Source of the DNA: Planctomycetaceae bacterium
Lineage (GTDB): Bacteria > Planctomycetota > Planctomycetia > Pirellulales > Lacipirellulaceae
Length of the DNA: 64,000 nt
NCBI GenBank assembly: GCA_002702655.1
Contig: PABB01000075.1
Span: 124,001 to 188,000 of the forward strand
Reading direction: 5' to 3'
Shown: positions 41,706 through 49,070 of the stretch, one piece after another
How positions within the stretch are numbered: the first letter of the stretch is position 1
Layout of the letters: each line of letters begins with the position of its first letter
Notes under the pieces: model-generated
Seen by the model: only the letters and a program-made list of their open reading frames with translations
What the model was told of the DNA's origin: nothing
Database searches by the model: none
Program-made: the position numbers and the translations under genes

Positions 41706-41903
41706 ATGATTAGCAACACCACCAATCGCAACGGCACGCGGGTTCGAGCGGCCAATCGTCGCGAGCAGGCCGAGCAGGAGTTCGCCCGCATGTTGTCAGC
41801 CGTGTCAGTTACCGGCTTCCACGGCACTGCGACGGTGGCCGTGAGTTTGCAGGACGGCCACATTCAGCACCTGCGCGTATCGACGGAGCGAATGGTGAAA
41901 TGA
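41706..41903 (+). CDS. small hypothetical protein of the phage module
   Basis: A 65-residue basic protein (MISNTTNRNGTRVRAANRRE at the start, ATVAVSLQDGHIQHLRV later). It resembles short DNA-binding or head-associated peptides of phages but matches nothing I know. The frame is also open from ATG 41631. A TAAAAT hexamer at 41693 lies just before the chosen start. Moderate confidence only. Confidence 0.45.
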   Translation: MISNTTNRNGTRVRAANRREQAEQEFARMLSAVSVTGFHGTATVAVSLQDGHIQHLRVSTERMVK

Positions 41904-41934
41904 GTCAGCTGTCAGCTGGTCGCTGATAGCTTTC
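41904..41934 (+). repeat. GTCAGCTGTCAGCTGGTCGC dispersed element
   Basis: Short words GTCAGC, GTCAGCTG and CTGATAGC in a row, directly before leader element B. Related runs are at 29951-29984, 37071-37108 and 51144-51177. Confidence 0.5.
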
Positions 41935-41941
41935 TACCCCC

Positions 41942-42037
41942 GGTATCGTCAGAGCCGCCGACGCAATGTCGCCGGTATCGCAGTACGAGCCCCGACAGAG
42001 CGACTCCTTGGGAGTCGGCTCTGCCGGGGCTTTTTTT
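41942..42037 (+). promoter_or_regulatory. leader element B: conserved hairpin plus attenuator upstream of the scaffold/protease gene
   Basis: Same block order as element A: GGTATC (41942-41947), AGAGCCG (41951-41957), a hairpin with CCG/CGG and CGAC/GTCG pairs (41955-41975), GGTATC (41974-41979), GTACGAGC (41983-41990), and a terminator with T7. Hairpin sequence differs from A but pairing is kept. AGAGCCG is a perfect 7-base complement of CGGCTCT (42016-42022) in the terminator 3' half, so an alternative antiterminator fold exists. The next gene starts 45 bases after the T-run. The inducing signal is unknown. Confidence 0.6.
41988..42037 (+). terminator. intrinsic terminator within leader element B
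   Basis: AGCCCCG pairs with CGGGGCT and an inner GACTCC / GGAGTC stem closes a TTG loop; seven T follow (42031-42037). It lies inside the head-gene series, between the portal and scaffold/protease genes, so it would attenuate rather than end the operon. Confidence 0.9.
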
Positions 42038-42081
42038 ATGCCTTCATTTTCCGCGTTCTCACGGCAGGAGCAGGTTCTTCC

Positions 42082-42999
42082 ATGGCAGAAATTGTTCAGG
42101 AATTTGTCGATTCGCGGGGCGTGGCGCTGCGGGTCGACCGCGACGCCGGCGTGCTGCGGGGCGTCAAACTGATTGGGCTGGAGTCGCGCAACGGGCGGCG
42201 TTATCGCCCCGATGCCCTTGCCCAGGCCGCGGCGCTTTACGAGGCGGCCAAGGTGAATGTGAATCATCCCAAGGGCGGCCCCCTGACGCCGCGGGACTAT
42301 CAGGACCGGCTGGGGGTGATTCGCAACGTCGAATTTCGTACGGCCGAGGGTCTATTCGGCGATCTGCATTTCAATCCCAAGCACGCCCTGGCCGAGCAAC
42401 TCGCGTGGGACGCCGAGCACAACCCGCGGAACGTTGGTTTCTCGCACAACGTCCTGGCCCGGCTGTCCCGCGAGGGCGACGCGAGCGTGGTTGAGGAGAT
42501 CACGCGCGTGCAGAGCGTGGATTTGGTCGCCGACCCAGCGACGACCGAGGGTCTGTTTGAGCAGCAGGGCGACGATGACGTCGTCGATGAATCGGCGCCA
42601 GCGTGGGATGCGCTCACGCTGGCGACCTTGGCCGTGCACCGGCCCGATCTGTTGGACGAGATTCGCAGCCAACAGGCGGCGCTGGTGAGCGAGCAAATGG
42701 CGGCCGCGGGACGCGAGGCGCGCACCGCCGAGCGGCGCTTGGCGATTGCCGAAGCGCTTGCAGCGCGGGGCATCGCACCGCCGGCGGACGAGGCGGGGCG
42801 CCAACGCCTGCTGGGCGCGGCATTCTGCGAGGCTCTGACCGCAGCGAATGACCGGCAGTTTGCGAAGTTGCTGGCCGAACGCGTCCAGTCGCTGCCGCGG
42901 GGCTCCGCACCGTGCAGCGTCGAACAGCGCATGACGCTGCCCGCGCGGATGCCGGCGATCGGCAATGCCGCAGACTTTGCCCGGGCGATTCGGCGGTAG
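42082..42999 (+). CDS. probable prohead protease / scaffold protein
   Basis: A 305-residue protein. The N-terminal half carries FVDSRGVALRVDRDAGVLRG, GLESRNGRRYRPDALAQA, VNVNHPKGGPLTPRD (possible catalytic His), and GFSHNVLARLSREGDASVVE followed by VQSVDLVADPATTEGLFEQQ, a pattern seen in phage prohead proteases. The C-terminal half (after residue 165) is a charged, helical, scaffold-like region with many Ala, Glu and Arg. So it may be a self-cleaving scaffold. It begins 45 bases downstream of attenuator B and precedes the decoration and major capsid genes. ATG 42082 with GGAG upstream. Confidence 0.75.
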   Translation: MAEIVQEFVDSRGVALRVDRDAGVLRGVKLIGLESRNGRRYRPDALAQAAALYEAAKVNVNHPKGGPLTPRDYQDRLGVIRNVEFRTAEGLFGDLHFNPKHALAEQLAWDAEHNPRNVGFSHNVLARLSREGDASVVEEITRVQSVDLVADPATTEGLFEQQGDDDVVDESAPAWDALTLATLAVHRPDLLDEIRSQQAALVSEQMAAAGREARTAERRLAIAEALAARGIAPPADEAGRQRLLGAAFCEALTAANDRQFAKLLAERVQSLPRGSAPCSVEQRMTLPARMPAIGNAADFARAIRR

Positions 43000-43057
43000 C
43001 CAAGACGGCCACTCTGACTGAGCAAACTTCTTTCCTTCCATTTGGAGCACCTTTTTC

Positions 43058-43531
43058 ATGGCTAACAACATGCGGTGGCGTTATGGCGACACCAACCCGG
43101 TCACGCTGCCCGTGGCCACTGACGAGGCGATCGATATTGGCGACCTGGTGTACGTCGCGAGCGGCGCGGCGGTGCCGGCGTCGGGGCTCGCGGATACCAC
43201 CACCAAGGAGGGCAACCAGGAGGCGTTTCACGACGCGTTTGTCGGCGTCGCTATGCAGTGTTCGCCGGAGGGGAGCACCGATCCGATCCGCATCGCCACC
43301 AGCGGCGTGTTTGAATTCGACTCGGTCAGCGCGACCTACGCGGTGGGCGCCCTGATTGGCGTCGACGAGAACGGCAGCGGGACGCAACTGGAGCCGCAGG
43401 TCGTCGCCGAGGTGGCCACGGCGAATCTGGCCATTGGGCGATGCGCCAAGGCGGTCGATGCCGCGGCCACGCGCGTGCTGGTCGACGTGGTCAGCACGGT
43501 GCTCAAGGGCGGACCGCAGGCGGCAGCGTAG
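43058..43531 (+). CDS. capsid decoration/cement protein (DUF2190-like)
   Basis: A 157-residue beta-rich protein between the scaffold and major capsid genes. It has ANNMRWRYGDTNPVTLPVAT near the N-terminus, IDIGDLVYVASGAAVPASG, FVGVAMQCSPEGSTDPIRIA and YAVGALIGVDENGSGTQLE, features shared with small head-stabilising proteins that cap capsid vertices. Start ATG 43058 follows a TTTGGAG site. It lacks a signal peptide and membrane segments. Confidence 0.7.
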   Translation: MANNMRWRYGDTNPVTLPVATDEAIDIGDLVYVASGAAVPASGLADTTTKEGNQEAFHDAFVGVAMQCSPEGSTDPIRIATSGVFEFDSVSATYAVGALIGVDENGSGTQLEPQVVAEVATANLAIGRCAKAVDAAATRVLVDVVSTVLKGGPQAAA

Positions 43532-43550
43532 CACCACGCGATACACGCAG

Positions 43551-43576
43551 CAGCACGGCTCGCAGAGCCGTGCCGC
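43551..43576. repeat. CACGGCTCGCAGAGCCGTG dispersed repeat
   Basis: A single palindromic copy of the family at 18499-18573 and 47511-47584, lying between the decoration and major capsid protein genes. Confidence 0.7.
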
Positions 43577-43617
43577 GCAACCGACAGAATCATCACTCAG
43601 TGCAGGAGTTTCCTCAA

Positions 43618-44778
43618 GTGAACCTCAACTATCGCGAACTCAAGCGGCGCTACGAGCTGGACGGTGCCGAGCAAACCGTGCGTCATTTGTCTGAAGCGCT
43701 CGAGCAGCGCGCGCTGCGGCCCGAAGACTTCAGCATTCGCGACCTGGCCGAAGCGTTGATCCCCGACGGGCGCGAGTGGGTCGGCTTGCTCGATCCGCGG
43801 ACCAGCGGCTCGGTCAGCGTGACGGAGGCCAGCGACGGCGTCGATGTCACGGCGTTTCTCAACATCACCGGACAGGTGATCTACTCCAAGATCCTCGAAG
43901 CGTACACGCAGGAAGCGTTCGTGATGTCAAAGCTCGTGCAGACCGTGCCGACGCGGCTGGACGGCGAGAAGATCCCCGGAGCGACGCGGGTGACGGGCGA
44001 CATTGACGAAGTGGCGCCGGGGATGCCGTTTCCCAATCTGGGCTTCGGCGAAGAGTACATCGAAACGCCCTCGACCTCCAAACGCGGCTTCATCGTGCCG
44101 GTGACCAAGGAGGCGATCTTTTTCGATCGGACGCACTTGGTGCTCAGCCGCGCCGCCGAGGTCGGCGAGATCCTGGGGCTCAACAAGGAGAAGCGGCTGC
44201 TCGATCTGCTGATCGGCGTCACCAACAACTACAAGCACAACGGCACGACGCACAACACCTACCAGACGAGCGGGCCGTGGGTCAACGAACTGGCGGCCAA
44301 CGAGTTGGTCGACTGGACGCAAGTCGACGCGGCCGAGCAACTGTTTGCCGAGATGACCGATCCGGCGACCGGCGAACCGGTGTTGCTGCGGGGTACCAAC
44401 GTGCTGGTCACTCCCGCGTACCGGCACGCAGCGCATCGCGTGTTCAACGCCGCAGAAATCAACTACGCAGCAGCGGGCGGCGAAACCACGACCACCGCAG
44501 CCAACCCGTTGGGCAACTACCGTGTGGACGAAAGCCGGCTCGCGTATCGCCGGATCGTTGCCTCGGGCGTGGCCGCGGCCGAGGCGAAGAAGTGGTGGTT
44601 CATCGGCGACTTCCGCAAGGCGCTGGCCTACATGGAGAACTGGCCGATCACCGTCACGCAGGCCCCTCTGGGCAGCGAAGCCGACTTCACCAACGACGTG
44701 GTGCTGCGGTTCAAGGCCAGCGAGCGCGGCGCCGCGGCGGTGCTGAACCCGCGCTACGTGGTGAAGTGCACGGGGTAG
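43618..44778 (+). CDS. phage major capsid protein
   Basis: The principal shell protein, 386 residues. An N-terminal helical arm (LNYRELKRRYELDGAEQTVR and on to about residue 50) is followed by a HK97-fold-like body: DVTAFLNITGQVIYSKILEA, SKRGFIVPVTKEAIFFDRTH, LLRGTNVLVTPAYRHAAHRV, and a C-terminal ALAYMENWPITVTQAPLGSE then RYVVKCTG. GTG 43618 was chosen because AGGAG lies 9 bases before it; GTG 43600 is a weaker choice. Position after the decoration protein and scaffold fits the order of head genes. Confidence 0.85.
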   Translation: MNLNYRELKRRYELDGAEQTVRHLSEALEQRALRPEDFSIRDLAEALIPDGREWVGLLDPRTSGSVSVTEASDGVDVTAFLNITGQVIYSKILEAYTQEAFVMSKLVQTVPTRLDGEKIPGATRVTGDIDEVAPGMPFPNLGFGEEYIETPSTSKRGFIVPVTKEAIFFDRTHLVLSRAAEVGEILGLNKEKRLLDLLIGVTNNYKHNGTTHNTYQTSGPWVNELAANELVDWTQVDAAEQLFAEMTDPATGEPVLLRGTNVLVTPAYRHAAHRVFNAAEINYAAAGGETTTTAANPLGNYRVDESRLAYRRIVASGVAAAEAKKWWFIGDFRKALAYMENWPITVTQAPLGSEADFTNDVVLRFKASERGAAAVLNPRYVVKCTG

Positions 44779-44791
44779 CGGCGGGCGGTTG

Positions 44792-44820
44792 CCAGTGATT
44801 GGTGATTAGTGATTAGTTGC
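44792..44820 (+). repeat. GTGATTGGTGATTAGTGATT run
   Basis: Three tandem GTGATT words (CCAGTGATTGGTGATTAGTG then ATTAGTTGC) just after the major capsid gene; related to the elements at 37841 and 27391. The rest of the 184-base spacer, 44779-44962, is GC-rich without a gene. Confidence 0.5.
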
Positions 44821-44962
44821 TGGGGCGTCGCGCGTTGACGGCGCCGGCGGCGAGGAGAGCGACGGTCGGGTTGCCTGCGGGCGGACGGACCGACGGCCTC
44901 GCCGCCGGCAAGGCCAGTTTGTGTTTGGCGACCACGTTTTGGATCGACGGGGGGAGGGCGAG

Positions 44963-45445
44963 ATGGCCGCGGGAGACACGTTGCTGGAGTTCGACGCCTT
45001 GGCTAATCGGCCGCCGGCGACGGGATTTGCCACCGTCAGTTTGCTGGGGGACTGGCCCGTGCTGGTCTTTGCCGATGGCGAGACGCAGGCGGGGCAATTC
45101 GCGGCGTTCGTGCCGGGCGCGTATCGCGGCGGAGCTCTAATCGTTGCCGGCGTGGCGACGGCCGATGTGACCAGCGGCGTGGCCCAACTTCAATTGGATC
45201 TGTACCGGGTGGCGGACGGCGATGCGTTGGGCGCATTGCCCACGCCGTCGGCTACGCTCACGACTTCGGTGAGCGCTCCGACCACCGCGGGCGATGCGGT
45301 GACGTTTGCGTTCTCGGCCGGAACCATGGCTAGCCTGGCCGCCGGCGACTGGCTGGTCGTCCGCGTGAGCCGCATTGGGGGCGACGCGGGCGACACGCTC
45401 GCCGGCGCGGTGGACCTGCTCGGCGTCACGGTTACGGAGCAATAG
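44963..45445 (+). CDS. phage-module hypothetical protein (head or tail connector region)
   Basis: A 160-residue beta-rich protein of unknown function: FDALANRPPATGFATVSLLG, then WPVLVFADGETQAGQFAAFV and ADVTSGVAQLQLDLYRVADG. There is no signal peptide. ATG 44963 is supported by GGAGG 5 bases upstream. It lies directly behind the major capsid gene, so it is likely a head-completion, tail or decoration protein. Only 2 bases separate it from the next gene. Confidence 0.55.
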   Translation: MAAGDTLLEFDALANRPPATGFATVSLLGDWPVLVFADGETQAGQFAAFVPGAYRGGALIVAGVATADVTSGVAQLQLDLYRVADGDALGALPTPSATLTTSVSAPTTAGDAVTFAFSAGTMASLAAGDWLVVRVSRIGGDAGDTLAGAVDLLGVTVTEQ

Positions 45446-45447
45446 CG

Positions 45448-46218
45448 ATGGCGCTGGGATTCAACGACACGAACTTCCCGTCGGCCAGCGCGACGTTGGT
45501 CACCGGGTTTCCCTTCTCGTTGTGCGGGTGGTTTCGCGTTCCCGCGGCTACCGCTTGGCTCCCGTTAATGGGGCTTCACCAGCAGAGCAACGGCACGCGA
45601 TTTGAGCTGGCCTACGCGGGCAACACCGACGGGACGCTCGTTGCCAACGCGTACGACGGCGGGTTTGGCGTGGCGCGCAGTACGGTCGCCGTGACGCCCG
45701 GCGAGTGGTTCCACGGGGTCGGCGTCTTTGCCGCTGGCGACGATCGCCGCGTGTATCTCAACGGCGGCGCCATGGGGACCAACTCGGTTGCCAGAACGTG
45801 GAGCGAGCCTGATTTCTTCTTTGCGGGGGCCTTGGACAAAGCGTATGCGGTCGACGCGGCCGAGGTTGGAGTTTTTGCGTCGGAGCTGTCGATCGAGCAC
45901 GCCGTCGCCCTGGCGGGCGGGGTGTCGCCCCGTGCGTTGGCGCGATCGCACAGTTTGGTCGCCTATCAGGACTTTCTGACGCGGTTGAATCGCCCCGGCG
46001 TGGGGCCAGTCATGTCGGCCGCCGCCGCGGGAAACGCCGCGGATCACCCGCCGCTGCGGGCCGCCGCATCGCCGCGGATCAACGTGCCGTTTCGAGTGGA
46101 GGGGCCGTGGATGTCGGCGGGATCCGTGGCGACGGCCGCGGGCGCCGCTGGGGGGCAGACGGTTGTCGCCGGAGCGGCGACCGACGCGACGAACATTTTT
46201 GGGGAGGTCAGCAACTGA
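45448..46218 (+). CDS. LamG/concanavalin-like domain protein
   Basis: A 256-residue protein with a lectin-like jelly-roll pattern: TGFPFSLCGWFRVPAATAWL, LAYAGNTDGTLVANAYDGGF, GEWFHGVGVFAAGDDRRVYL (the HVAxVxDG-like turn) and LDKAYAVDAAEVGVFASELS. Such domains bind carbohydrate or receptor surfaces. In this module it could decorate the capsid. ATG 45448 follows the previous stop after 2 bases, and its stop overlaps the next start as TGATG. Confidence 0.7.
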   Translation: MALGFNDTNFPSASATLVTGFPFSLCGWFRVPAATAWLPLMGLHQQSNGTRFELAYAGNTDGTLVANAYDGGFGVARSTVAVTPGEWFHGVGVFAAGDDRRVYLNGGAMGTNSVARTWSEPDFFFAGALDKAYAVDAAEVGVFASELSIEHAVALAGGVSPRALARSHSLVAYQDFLTRLNRPGVGPVMSAAAAGNAADHPPLRAAASPRINVPFRVEGPWMSAGSVATAAGAAGGQTVVAGAATDATNIFGEVSN

Positions 46219-46616
46219 TGCCTGTGGCACGCGATATTCCCGGGGCCGTGTTTCGCGAAGGGGCCGCCATTTTGCTCGCACGGATTGTCGACGCCGCAGA
46301 CATGCCGATCACGCAAGGCTCGGCGTCAGCAATCGAGTACTCGGTGTTCGAACTGAACCAATTCGATCCCGAGGATCTGACGGTCGTCGCCGGGCACGAT
46401 GGCGTAGCGCTCGATCCGGCCGACGTGCTGTTCGATACCCTGCAGACCGATGCGGCGTGGACGGTTGACGCCACGGGCTACAACTTTCGGCATGACCTGG
46501 GCGGCAGCGGCGGCGAACCGTTTCCCCGCGCCGGGGCGTGTTACCAGGTGCGGTATGAACTGACGCCGGTCGTGGGGCAGAAGATCGTCTTTCGCTTCAA
46601 ACTCAGGAGCCTGTGA
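46218..46616 (+). CDS. small phage-module protein
   Basis: A 132-residue soluble beta-rich protein (IPGAVFREGAAILLARIVDA, YSVFELNQFDPEDLTVVAG, QVRYELTPVVGQKIVFRFKL). The ending in a KIVFRFKL strand recalls tail or connector proteins, but no family is certain. ATG 46218 overlaps the TGA of the LamG gene (TGATG), so the two are translationally coupled. Confidence 0.55.
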   Translation: MPVARDIPGAVFREGAAILLARIVDAADMPITQGSASAIEYSVFELNQFDPEDLTVVAGHDGVALDPADVLFDTLQTDAAWTVDATGYNFRHDLGGSGGEPFPRAGACYQVRYELTPVVGQKIVFRFKLRSL

Positions 46617-46618
46617 CC

Positions 46619-46834
46619 ATGGCCAGCGACATTCAGCAGATCGAGACGATTCGCTCGCAAACTCTCGCTCAGTTGGCCGAGTTGCGGGCTGCTCCCAAAC
46701 CAACCTACGCGATCGACGGCCAGAGCGTGTCGTGGACCGCCTATGTCGAGTCGCTTCAACGGACCGTCGACTGGTGCGACGCGAAGCTGGCCGACGGCCA
46801 ACCGTATGAAATCCGCACGCAGGGGACGACCTGA
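46619..46834 (+). CDS. small helical protein of the phage module
   Basis: A 71-residue mostly helical protein (ASDIQQIETIRSQTLAQLAE, then YAIDGQSVSWTAYVESLQRT). ATG 46619 has AGGAG 9 bases upstream; the GTG at 46613 is too close to that site. Its stop overlaps the next start as TGATGG. It may be a connector or chaperone subunit; unknown. Confidence 0.55.
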   Translation: MASDIQQIETIRSQTLAQLAELRAAPKPTYAIDGQSVSWTAYVESLQRTVDWCDAKLADGQPYEIRTQGTT

Positions 46835-47481
46835 TGGCCAGTGAACCGATAGGCGCCGACGATTTGGCCGTGGTCGCCGATCAGGGAGAGACGGCGACGC
46901 TGCTGCGCGGGCGCGGCGGCGGCTCGGTCGCGGCGTCGGTCGCGGTGCGCGTGGGGACAACCTCGGCCGAGGCAACGCCCAGCGGCGGGGCGGTCGTCGA
47001 ATCTGCGGCCGACTGGCTGGTCGAGATGCCCGCGGGCGAGTCGGCGATCGAGCCGGGCGACGTGCTGCGCGACGCGAAGGGCGAGCGGTGGACGGTGCTG
47101 ACTGTGCGGTTCGTCGCGGCTTTGTCTCGTTACCGCTGCACGACGAGCAACCTCCGCGTGGCGTTCGGACTCGACGATCGCGTCGACGTGCTGCGCCCCC
47201 AGTGGCAGGATAGCGGCAGCGGGCCGGAGATCGTCGGCTGGGACTACGTGGCGACGGCTCAGCCGGTACGGCTGCAGCCGTTGGCTGCGACGCTCGACGA
47301 GACGGCCTCGCCGCCGACGGCGGTCGAGCAATTCACGGCGATCTTTGCCGAACTGTTGCCGATTCAGCCGGGCGACCGGCTGGCGACGGACGATGGCGCG
47401 CGATACGTCGTCCAGCGGTTCGAGCACGCGGAACGCATCGACGCGCTGCCGACGGCCACGGTGACGCGCGAAACGGCGTGA
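46834..47481 (+). CDS. phage-module hypothetical protein, last gene of the cluster
   Basis: A 215-residue beta-rich protein of unknown function (PIGADDLAVVADQGETATLL, GVAVRVGTT-like, IEPGDVLRDAKGERWTVLTV, QPGDRLATDDGARYVVQRFE). The two phrases PGDVLRDAKG and PGDRLATDDG look like two related beta-barrel halves of about 100 residues. It is the final gene before host-type repeats, so the module ends without tail genes. ATG 46834 overlaps the previous stop. Confidence 0.55.
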   Translation: MASEPIGADDLAVVADQGETATLLRGRGGGSVAASVAVRVGTTSAEATPSGGAVVESAADWLVEMPAGESAIEPGDVLRDAKGERWTVLTVRFVAALSRYRCTTSNLRVAFGLDDRVDVLRPQWQDSGSGPEIVGWDYVATAQPVRLQPLAATLDETASPPTAVEQFTAIFAELLPIQPGDRLATDDGARYVVQRFEHAERIDALPTATVTRETA

Positions 47482-47510
47482 ACCATATCTTGATCATTAA
47501 GGGCAGAAGC

Positions 47511-47584
47511 GTGCCACGGCTCTGTGAGCCGTGCGCAGTGGAGAAACGTCCGGCGCTTCACACGGCTCGCAGAGCCGTGGCACA
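47511..47584. repeat. CCACGGCTCTGTGAGCCGTG dispersed repeat pair
   Basis: Left arm 47511-47536 and right arm 47561-47584 are inverted copies, the best preserved of this family here. They fill the gap between the last phage-module gene and the convergent HEAT gene, and mark the right edge of the module. Confidence 0.8.
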
Positions 47585-47608
47585 CGACGACGCTTCGCCA
47601 GTCGCCCG

Positions 47609-48826
47609 TCACTCGCTCGCGCCGCGCAGTTCTGCCAGCACTTTCTCGGCGGCGGCGACGAGCGTCGGCGCCACGCGGGGCATGGCCACCTCTTGCTCGC
47701 CTTGGGCGACCTCGATCGTGACGGTCCTCTCCGCTTGTTGCGGCGCCTGCTCAATGAGTTGGGCGAGCGCCGACTCCAGCTTCGGAAAATCCGTTCCCTG
47801 GTGCTGCTCGTGCAGCGACCGGGCCGACACGATGGCGTTTTTCAGGATCGAGTCGCGCTTAGCGGCCCGGGCGGCGGCGACGCTCGCGGCCGACTGCTTG
47901 TCGTTGAACGGTTGCACCGCAGCGACGCTGCCTTCGATCGCTTCCAGGTCGAGCATCTCGACGATCGTGTCGACTGCCGCCACATTGCCGGTGCGGGCCA
48001 ACCCGTTGGCAGCGTTGTAGCGGGCGTCAGGGTAGAAATCGTCCAGCAGCTTGAGCAGTTCGTCCGTGTACCGCGAGTCGGCGCCCGGCACGGCAGCCAG
48101 CACGCCCAGCGTGAACGCCGTCTCGCTGCGCAGCAAATCGTCGTCCGGTTGGTTAGCCGCGGCGATCAGCGCGGCGGCCAGGCCGTCGGACTCCAGCACC
48201 TGCGGCTCGCCGGCTTCAACGGTTTGCGATTGGCCGTCGACCACTTTCGTCGTGGTCGCTTTGCCTTCGCCAAAGGTCTGCGCCAACACGGCGATCGCGT
48301 TGACTGCCTTGCGCTGGACGACCGGCTCGGGGTCGTTCTTCAGGGCGTTGATCAAAGCCGGCACGCCGTCGTCGACGGTGAACTCGCCGAGGAAACCGCA
48401 CAGCAACGTACGCATGCTGACGCTGCTGTCGCCGTTGTCGCCGACCTCGACCATTTCGTCGAGCAGCTCGCCCAGGGCGGCGGCCAGCTCAGCATTGGGC
48501 TTCACGTCGGGATACCGCTCCGGCATGCGCAGCATGTCGGCCAAGTCGTTGGCCACCTGGAATCGCGACGGGTTCTGCGACCGCAGGCGTGACACGATGT
48601 CGGCGGGGGCCAGCTGGTCGCGACGGGCCAGCGAATTGAACAGCAGCCACAGCCCCACGACGCAGGCCACAATGATCGCCGGCACGACGAACAGTTGCAG
48701 AATGAACCGTCCGCTGGGCGGCTCCACAGGCGGCAGCAATTCGTCGGTGGGGATCGCGGGGCCAGGGGCGTTGGCGCCCGGGGCTTCTGTCGAAGGGGGA
48801 TTGGCGGGTAGATTGTCGTCGGCCAT
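47609..48826 (-). CDS. membrane-anchored HEAT-repeat protein
   Basis: A 405-residue protein. Residues 1-38 are a Pro/Ala-rich cytoplasmic tail, 41-63 a single membrane helix (ILQLFVVPAIIVACVVGLWL), then a helical solenoid to the end with HEAT-like units (DDGVPALINALKNDPEPVVQ, LLRSETAFTLGVLAAVPGAD, ARYNAANGLARTGNVAAVDT). The domain faces outside the cytoplasm if the N-terminus is inside. It probably binds a protein partner; no catalytic motif. ATG 48826. Confidence 0.75.
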   Translation of the reverse strand: MADDNLPANPPSTEAPGANAPGPAIPTDELLPPVEPPSGRFILQLFVVPAIIVACVVGLWLLFNSLARRDQLAPADIVSRLRSQNPSRFQVANDLADMLRMPERYPDVKPNAELAAALGELLDEMVEVGDNGDSSVSMRTLLCGFLGEFTVDDGVPALINALKNDPEPVVQRKAVNAIAVLAQTFGEGKATTTKVVDGQSQTVEAGEPQVLESDGLAAALIAAANQPDDDLLRSETAFTLGVLAAVPGADSRYTDELLKLLDDFYPDARYNAANGLARTGNVAAVDTIVEMLDLEAIEGSVAAVQPFNDKQSAASVAAARAAKRDSILKNAIVSARSLHEQHQGTDFPKLESALAQLIEQAPQQAERTVTIEVAQGEQEVAMPRVAPTLVAAAEKVLAELRGASE

Positions 48827-49070
48827 GGCGGCGCGAGAACCTCGGCGGGAGAATGCGGCGGCCCAGAAGCAGGTCGCTTGCGCAGGAGGGAAACTGTCGA
48901 GTGTAGATTGCCCCGCCGGGGGGTCAAGGCGGCCAGCACGTGGCGAATGCTCCAGCTGGGGTGGCTGGGGACGACCGCAGGGAGCCCCCAGGGAACGCCA
49001 CTGGGGGCTCCGCTGCGCTGCGTCCTTAGCCACCCCTGAATCGCCTCCCTCATCCCCATCACTCATTTTC

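Larger units (their letters stand above)
32426..47481 (+). mobile_element. head-only phage module (probable prophage remnant or domesticated capsid cluster)
   Basis: All genes run on the + strand and include phage packaging and head functions: terminase small and large subunits, portal, scaffold/protease, decoration protein, major capsid protein and short connector-type genes. The 5' part holds a NlpC/P60-like hydrolase, a serine protease, a ParB-like protein and an ABC-ATPase/GNAT fusion. No integrase, repressor, lysis gene, tape measure, tail tube or baseplate is visible, and no attachment repeats were found. Host dispersed repeats occur in spacers and inside genes, implying long residence. 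Confidence 0.8.

Noticed and set aside
43040-43057. CCATTTGGAGCACCTTTTTC as a terminator before the decoration gene
   Set aside because: The T-run has no stem in front of it; TTTGGAG is better read as the ribosome site.
47511-47584. Possible CRISPR or attachment site at the right edge of the phage module
   Set aside because: The arms are inverted, only two, and the same family occurs at 18499 and 43551 away from the edge, so it is a dispersed repeat.
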